Origin: Pannonibacter sp. SL95
GTDB lineage: Bacteria > Pseudomonadota > Alphaproteobacteria > Rhizobiales > Stappiaceae
Direction of reading: 5' to 3'
Length of the DNA stretch: 64,000 nucleotides
Assembly: GCF_026672425.1 (NCBI RefSeq)
Contig: NZ_JAPPRC010000003.1
Coordinates: 788,501 to 852,500, forward strand
Shown here one piece after another: positions 59,515 through 64,000 of the stretch. Each line of letters starts with the position of its first letter. Positions within the stretch are counted from its first letter, which is position 1. The position numbers and the translations under genes were made by a program. The notes under the pieces were generated by a model. That model ran no database searches and was not told the origin of the DNA. It saw nothing but the letters and a program-made list of their open reading frames with translations.

Positions 59515-60111
59515 ATGGCCAACGAACAGACCAGCGGTTCACCGACGAATGTCGTGCCCCACGCAAAGGTGCGCAATCTGCGGGATGCCATTCGCAAGGT
59601 GCGTCTTGGCGAGGCCGAGCGGGCCGATGTCGTCATCGAACTGCAGGAGACCGAACGCACGCGGCTGGAGATGCTCGCCGACGAGCTGACCGATGTCTTC
59701 AAGGAAGTGCCGGAGAACGACGACCAGTTCTCGTTCCAGATCGTCCCGGGCACGACGCCGCGCCTGTGGATCGACATGACCAGCCACATTGCAGTGGCAG
59801 GTGACCGCCGCACCTACCGCTTCCTGAAGGACACAAGACTTGGCCGTGTCGTCATCCTGGAGACGGCAGATATCGACGACATGGCGGACTGTGTCACCGA
59901 ATACATCGCCGAACGGGTCATCGAGCGCGAAAGGGCGCTGGAGGGCGACTGGCTCGACAAGCGCATGAAGGCGGCCATCAACGGCCAGCCGGCCCAGACC
60001 GGCCGCAGCTCCGCGATCTGGGGACCGGTGCTCGTTTCGTTTCTTGGTGGAACGCTGGCCGGCGTCATTGGCCTGATCGCCTTTGCCTGGTTCGCCAACC
60101 CGATGGGCTGA
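59515..60111 (+). CDS. Conserved protein with C-terminal membrane anchor
   Basis: The 198-residue protein has a soluble helical/beta domain (AIRKVRLGEAERADVVIELQ; FSFQIVPGTTPRLWIDMTSH; DTRLGRVVILETADIDD) and one membrane helix near the C-terminus (VLVSFLGGTLAGVIGLIAFAW), so it is probably a tail-anchored inner-membrane protein. I recall similar proteins from Hyphomicrobiales, function unknown. ATG 59515 is used. Upstream, 59374-59398 holds TTAA motifs spaced by six, not seven, bases. Confidence 0.75.
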   Translation: MANEQTSGSPTNVVPHAKVRNLRDAIRKVRLGEAERADVVIELQETERTRLEMLADELTDVFKEVPENDDQFSFQIVPGTTPRLWIDMTSHIAVAGDRRTYRFLKDTRLGRVVILETADIDDMADCVTEYIAERVIERERALEGDWLDKRMKAAINGQPAQTGRSSAIWGPVLVSFLGGTLAGVIGLIAFAWFANPMG

Positions 60112-60141
60112 ACGGCCGCGGCAGCTCTGCCTGTCGTGGCT

Positions 60142-61065
60142 TTATCTTGACGGGATCACCAGCTCGGCGCGGTCAATCACCTCGATCCCGCCGCCGATTT
60201 CAATGAAGCCGCGTTCTTCCAGATGGCAGGTCCAGCCGCCGTCCGTTTTCGCGATATCGAACAGGTTGTAACGCGCGCCCGGCTTGCGTCCGCCCGGCGC
60301 GTGGCTCGCGGAAGGCACGCCGATCACCGGAACCGGGCCGTTCGGCCCCTCGATCATCGTCCGGCTGTCGATATGCGTGTGGCCATGCAGCACGAGTTCC
60401 GCACCTGACCGTTTGATCGCCGCGCGAACCCGCGAGGCATCTTCCAGCCGCTTCGCCCAGCTCGTTGCCCCCTTGAAGGGCGGGTGATGGATCATCACCA
60501 CCCGAAACGCACCGGCCTCGCCAAGGCCCGCCAGCGTCTCGGTCAGCCGCCGCGTCTGGCGCACGCCGACCCGTCCCGAGGCAAAGCCGGGCGCGGTCGC
60601 CTTTGCCGTCGATACGCCGACCAGCGCGAGCGGCCCGCGCCGTCGCAGGAAAGGAAAATGCGCCGATCCGGTGTGGGTCATGGCGTCATCGTCGCCGGTC
60701 ATGTAGTCGCTCCAGGCCTGCATCGCGCTCTTCAGCGCGCCGGGCACATAGGCGTCGTGATTGCCGGGAACGACAGACAGCCGCTCGGGCGCGGCCACAG
60801 CGGTCAGCCAGTCGCGCGCGGCCGCGATTTCGGCGGGCAGGGCGATGTTGACCAGGTCACCTGTCAGGGCGATGTGATCGGGCCTTGCCGCATCCATGTC
60901 ATCGAGCAGCCGTGCGAGATAATCCCCGCCCATCGAGCGCAGCCGGTTGCCACGCCAGTTCATGTAGCCCAGCACGCGTTTGGAGGCGAGTTGCCAGAGG
61001 CTCGGGTCCGGCAGGGGGCCAAGATGGGGGTCGGAAAAATGCGCCAGTCGAAACATGGGCCGCAT
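60142..61065 (-). CDS. Metallophosphoesterase (calcineurin-like)
   Basis: The 307-residue protein has the five metallophosphoesterase motifs: FSDPHLG (D-x-H), LTGDLVN (GD), VPGNHDAY (GNHD), MIHHPP (H) and LHGHTHID (GHxH). The fold hydrolyses phosphodiesters or phosphoesters; the substrate cannot be inferred. The start is either ATG 61065 or ATG 61056, which gives MFRLAHFSDPH. Terminator 61117-61150 lies upstream on the minus strand. Confidence 0.87.
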   Translation of the reverse strand: MRPMFRLAHFSDPHLGPLPDPSLWQLASKRVLGYMNWRGNRLRSMGGDYLARLLDDMDAARPDHIALTGDLVNIALPAEIAAARDWLTAVAAPERLSVVPGNHDAYVPGALKSAMQAWSDYMTGDDDAMTHTGSAHFPFLRRRGPLALVGVSTAKATAPGFASGRVGVRQTRRLTETLAGLGEAGAFRVVMIHHPPFKGATSWAKRLEDASRVRAAIKRSGAELVLHGHTHIDSRTMIEGPNGPVPVIGVPSASHAPGGRKPGARYNLFDIAKTDGGWTCHLEERGFIEIGGGIEVIDRAELVIPSR

Positions 61066-61116
61066 GTTCGCTGTCAGCACGCGCCGGTCAAGGAAAAAGC
61101 CCTGCCGCGTGCCCAT

Positions 61117-61150
61117 AAAAAACGCCCGGGGGAGGCCGGGCGTTTTTTTT
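61117..61150. terminator. Bidirectional terminator
   Basis: AAAAAACGCCCGG and CCGGGCGTTTTTTTT pair around a six-base loop; T-runs on both strands make it active in either direction. It ends the minus-strand frame 61170-61286 as well. Confidence 0.9.
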
Positions 61151-61169
61151 GTGTCGGTGTTTCGCAGCC

Positions 61170-61286
61170 TTAGCTGGCGCTGAAAGTCGACAGGGTTGCA
61201 CGAATGCGCGGGTTGCTCAGATCAATCTCCGGCTTCCAGGCGAAGCGGCGAGTGCGGCGACGGCGCGTAAACAGAGCGGTGAACAT
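61170..61286 (-). CDS. Possible 38-residue basic small protein
   Basis: The minus-strand frame MFTALFTRRRRTRRFAWKPE onward to TFSAS stops 20 bases before the terminator 61117-61150, so a short transcript would end there. The sequence is basic. There is no strong ribosome site. It could be part of a small RNA instead. Confidence 0.35.
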   Translation of the reverse strand: MFTALFTRRRRTRRFAWKPEIDLSNPRIRATLSTFSAS

Positions 61287-61515
61287 TTTGAACTCTTTTG
61301 GTTTCCGGCGGGAGCCCTGCACAGGAGTTGCGCAAGTCGCTGCCCACTTTTTGATCGGAATGCGCGATATATAACCTTTCTTCGCAAGTGCACAATCCGG
61401 CTTTCCCGAGGGGCAGGGATGCGTTTTCCGCATGGCCGGTTTCCGTCCGTTAGCAAATGGCCGGTTGCCGCGCCGCAAGGCTTGTCTCGCGGCTGGGTCT
61501 GCGCATAAGTGTCCC

Positions 61516-61998
61516 ATGCATTCGCTTCTGTCGTTCCTTCCCGCCCGCCTGACCCGCCGCCTCATCCACGGCGCTGCGCTCCTGCGCCACGCGCATACGC
61601 TCGGGGTGCGTGTCCTGGTGCGCGATGCCTCCGGCTATGTCCTGCTCGTCCGTCACACCTATCTGCCCGGTTGGTACTTCCCCGGCGGCGGTGTGGATGT
61701 GGGCGAGACCCTGAGCGAGGCGGCGCGGCGCGAGATCTTCGAGGAAACCGGCATCACGGCCCGCAGCGAGCCCGTCCTGCTCGGCCTCTACCACAACCGC
61801 GAGACCACCCGCCGCGATCACGTGGCGCTGTTCGAGATCGCGGAGTGGACCCCGCCGAGCCGCAGCCCCGTCCCCAATGCCGAGATCGCCGAGGCCCGTT
61901 TCTTTTCCCCGCTGGCCTTGCCGGCGGAAGTGACCAGCGCCACCCGGCGGCGCCTCGACGAGATTGCAGGGCATCTGGCTCCGAGCGCGATCTGGTGA
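61516..61998 (+). CDS. Nudix hydrolase
   Basis: The 160-residue protein contains a full Nudix box, from GGGVDVGETLSEAARREIF through EETGI, matching G-x5-E-x7-R-E-U-x-E-E-x-G-U. It has flanking strands VRVLVRDASGYVLLVRHTY and YHNRETTRRDHVALFEI. It hydrolyses a nucleoside diphosphate linked compound, substrate unknown. ATG 61516 is chosen; a longer frame is present upstream without a site. Confidence 0.9.
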   Translation: MHSLLSFLPARLTRRLIHGAALLRHAHTLGVRVLVRDASGYVLLVRHTYLPGWYFPGGGVDVGETLSEAARREIFEETGITARSEPVLLGLYHNRETTRRDHVALFEIAEWTPPSRSPVPNAEIAEARFFSPLALPAEVTSATRRRLDEIAGHLAPSAIW

Positions 61999-62218
61999 GC
62001 CGGATGATTTTTTCGTGGACCTCGTCCGCCTGTGCGTGTTAGTGCGATTCATAGGGCTTCGCTTCAGAAGCCAGCTGCAGGATATGCGATGACCGCGTGC
62101 CACGACCAACGACGACGACGTTGCCGGCGAGATCCGTTCTCGTCCGCCTTCGCACGTCTGGTTGCTGGCTGCTGAGCGGATCATCCGCTTCGGCGGATAC
62201 GGGCAACGGACGCGACTG

Positions 62219-62746
62219 ATGTCCATATCTGCCCAGGATCCCCTGACCATGAAAGCCGACACCTGGTTCATTCGCCTCGAGCACCCTTGCGACGAGGCCG
62301 CAGTTGACGCCCTGCAAGCCGCAGCCTTTGGCCCTGGCCGCTTTGCCCGCACAGCCTTCCGCATCCGCGAGGGCATCCCGCATGACGAGCGCCTCAGCTA
62401 CGTCGGCCTTGCCGGCGATCAGGTCGCTGGTTCCGTCCGTCTGACGCGCATCCGCATCGGCGACACGCCGGCGATGCTGCTCGGGCCGCTGACTGTCGCG
62501 CCGGAGTACAAGAACCGGGGTCTTGGCAAGCTCCTGATGCGCACGGCGCTCGATGAGGCGCGGCGGCTCGGCGAGACTGCCGTACTGCTGGTGGGCGATC
62601 CGCCCTATTACGGTCCCTTCGGCTTCGATCCGGTGCCCTTCGGCCGCATTGTCATGCCCGGGCCGGTCGATCCGAACCGGTTGCTGGTCGCGATGCTGGA
62701 CGGCTCGCCGATGCCGTCCGGTCTCGTTCGCGGCGGAGCGGTTTAA
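62219..62746 (+). CDS. GNAT-family N-acetyltransferase
   Basis: The 175-residue protein has the motif LGPLTVAPEYKNRGLGKLLM (acetyl-CoA loop Q/R-x-x-G-x-G as KNRGLG) and VGDPPYYGPFGF, typical of small GNAT proteins acting on small amines or proteins. ATG 62219 is used; ATG 62249 and an upstream frame exist. It overlaps the convergent cca gene by four bases. The 220 bases before it show only a partial dyad (GCGGATCATCCGC). Confidence 0.87.
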   Translation: MSISAQDPLTMKADTWFIRLEHPCDEAAVDALQAAAFGPGRFARTAFRIREGIPHDERLSYVGLAGDQVAGSVRLTRIRIGDTPAMLLGPLTVAPEYKNRGLGKLLMRTALDEARRLGETAVLLVGDPPYYGPFGFDPVPFGRIVMPGPVDPNRLLVAMLDGSPMPSGLVRGGAV

Positions 62747-63978
62747 GCCCGGATCAGCGCAAGCAGGTCGGAGCGGCTGGCGGTGTAGTCACTGTCAGCC
62801 CAGACCGTCCTGAGGCGTGCAAGCTCTGCCCCGAGCGCCGGGCCTTTTTCCAGCCCAAGCTCGATCAGGTCGCGTCCCGTCACCGGAAACACCGGTGCGG
62901 TCCAGTCCGTCAGCAAGGCCCGCGCGGCGGCAAGCTGCCCTTCGTCCTCGCCTCTGGCCCTCAGCATCGCGGCCGCCAGTGCCAGACCATCGGCCGCCGT
63001 CGCCACGCCCTCGTCGACCAGGAGCGCCTTGACGACGCGCTGCGCATCCGGGGCGGCCACGATGTGATCGGCTGCCAGTCTTGCGCCAACCATCCGCTCG
63101 CGTTCGGCATTGGACAACCGCAGGCGCTCGGCCAGCCGTTCAAGGTCATCGGTCTCGAAACCGAACAGCGCGGCGAGGCAGACCGGCGCTGCGGCGGCCT
63201 CCGGCAGATCCGGCTGCAAGTGTTTCAGCGCCTCGAAATCAGCAAGCCGCGCAACCCCACCGGCTACGATCTCCAGGATCCCGCTGTCTTCCATCAGATG
63301 GACGACGGGTGCGGCACCCGCCGTCGTGACCAGTCGCTTCAGCTCGGTCCCGATCCGCTCGGCAGACAGCTGGCGCAGACCATCGCGCAGGGCAATCGAG
63401 GCGCTGAGGCCTTCGGCGTCCAGATCCCCCTGACCATAGCTCGCGTGCATGCGGAAAAAGCGCAGGATGCGCAGATAGTCTTCCCGGATTCGCTGGCTGG
63501 CATCGCCAATGAAACGCACCCGGCGGGCGAGGCAATCGGCAAGCCCGCCCAAGGGGTCATGCAGCGTGCCATCGGCGGAGCAATAAAGCGCGTTCAGCGT
63601 GAAATCGCGCCGTGCCGCGTCATGCGTCCAGTCCCGCCCGAACCGCACCACCGCGTGGCGCCCGAAAGTTTCAACGTCCTCGCGCAAGGTGGTGATCTCG
63701 AAGGCCTCGCCCGAACTCACCACCGTCACCGTGCCGTGGTCGATGCCGGTCGGGATGGCCTTCAGACCGGCCTTCTCGGCCCGTCGCATCACCTGCTGCG
63801 GCAGGGCCGTCGTGCACAGGTCGACATCCATGACCGGTTCGCCGATCAGGCTGTTTCGCACCGCCCCGCCGACAGCGCGCAATTCGTCGCCGTCCTGTTC
63901 GATCGCATCGAACACCCGTTGCAGGGCAGGGGTGCCAAGCCAGTCGGCGCCGGCCAGCGAGGGCAGACTGCTATTCAT
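62743..63978 (-). CDS. cca: CCA tRNA nucleotidyltransferase
   Basis: The 411-residue protein has the class II nucleotidyltransferase head: AVGGAVRNSLIGEPVMDVDL (GG, then DxD), RRDFTLNALYCSADG and REDYLRILRFFRMHASYG. It adds or repairs the CCA end of tRNAs. The length of about 410 residues is typical for alphaproteobacteria. Start ATG 63978 lies 22 bases from the window edge. Confidence 0.93.
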   Translation of the reverse strand: MNSSLPSLAGADWLGTPALQRVFDAIEQDGDELRAVGGAVRNSLIGEPVMDVDLCTTALPQQVMRRAEKAGLKAIPTGIDHGTVTVVSSGEAFEITTLREDVETFGRHAVVRFGRDWTHDAARRDFTLNALYCSADGTLHDPLGGLADCLARRVRFIGDASQRIREDYLRILRFFRMHASYGQGDLDAEGLSASIALRDGLRQLSAERIGTELKRLVTTAGAAPVVHLMEDSGILEIVAGGVARLADFEALKHLQPDLPEAAAAPVCLAALFGFETDDLERLAERLRLSNAERERMVGARLAADHIVAAPDAQRVVKALLVDEGVATAADGLALAAAMLRARGEDEGQLAAARALLTDWTAPVFPVTGRDLIELGLEKGPALGAELARLRTVWADSDYTASRSDLLALIRA

Positions 63979-64000
63979 AATGCCCCGGAATGAGCACCCC

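Overview
The window is high-GC DNA from an alphaproteobacterium. A SciP (DUF1153) gene, an FlbD-type regulator inside a fliF-fliG-fliH-fliN-flbD-flhA cluster, CtrA-like TTAA-N7-TTAA boxes and GANTC (CcrM) sites near flagellar genes all point to that class, probably Hyphomicrobiales (a Stappiaceae-like member is my inference). There are three blocks: most of a Mu-type prophage (1 to about 32551), a 12.4 kb mobilizable island in a tRNA-Met gene (32629-45016), and core chromosome with mnmA, a flagellar cluster, small housekeeping genes and cca (45004-64000).

The prophage is cut at its left side: the repressor, transposase and early genes lie outside the window. It has a Mu-type head module (terminase gp27/gp28, portal gp29, gp30, protease I with nested scaffold Z, capsid T, gp36, G, gp37) joined to a P2-type contractile tail (V, W, J, I, fibre, sheath FI, tube FII, E/E' with a textbook -1 slippery site, tape measure, U, X, D). 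Accessory (moron) genes interrupt or follow these modules: a secreted protein on the minus strand between gp30 and I; a DUF5131-TcmP pair between fibre genes and sheath; three unknown genes after D; two membrane proteins that could act in superinfection exclusion; and a mom-like DNA-modification cassette (Com zinc finger, DNA methyltransferase, fold-type II PLP enzyme). A candidate right terminus ends in CA at 32550-32551.

The island is flanked by a perfect 15-bp repeat (32629-32643 and 45002-45016) that is the 3' end of tRNA-Met(CAT). It encodes an HUH replication initiator, a resolvase with a palindromic site, a Schlafen/AlbA_2 protein, a type III restriction-modification system, MobC and a relaxase, and a large serine recombinase whose last codons lie in the tRNA. 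Joining the ends in silico gives a circle in which the recombinase frame reads through attP and stops at ATGA on the rep start codon, so excision would place rep directly behind the recombinase as a coupled gene. Just outside attL is a short relic similar to the gene preceding the recombinase, which suggests an earlier related element at this site.

The chromosomal block has mnmA, then fliK behind a near-consensus sigma-54 promoter, flgD, sciP behind CtrA-like boxes, and the fliF-flhA operon. fliF carries a one-base insertion that breaks the reading frame. A small tail gene at 17169 has a similar one-base lesion. Both are in homopolymer runs, so sequencing error and real mutation both remain possible. 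The right end has a CtrA-box-controlled small gene, two GNAT acetyltransferases, a metallophosphoesterase, a Nudix hydrolase and the CCA-adding enzyme.
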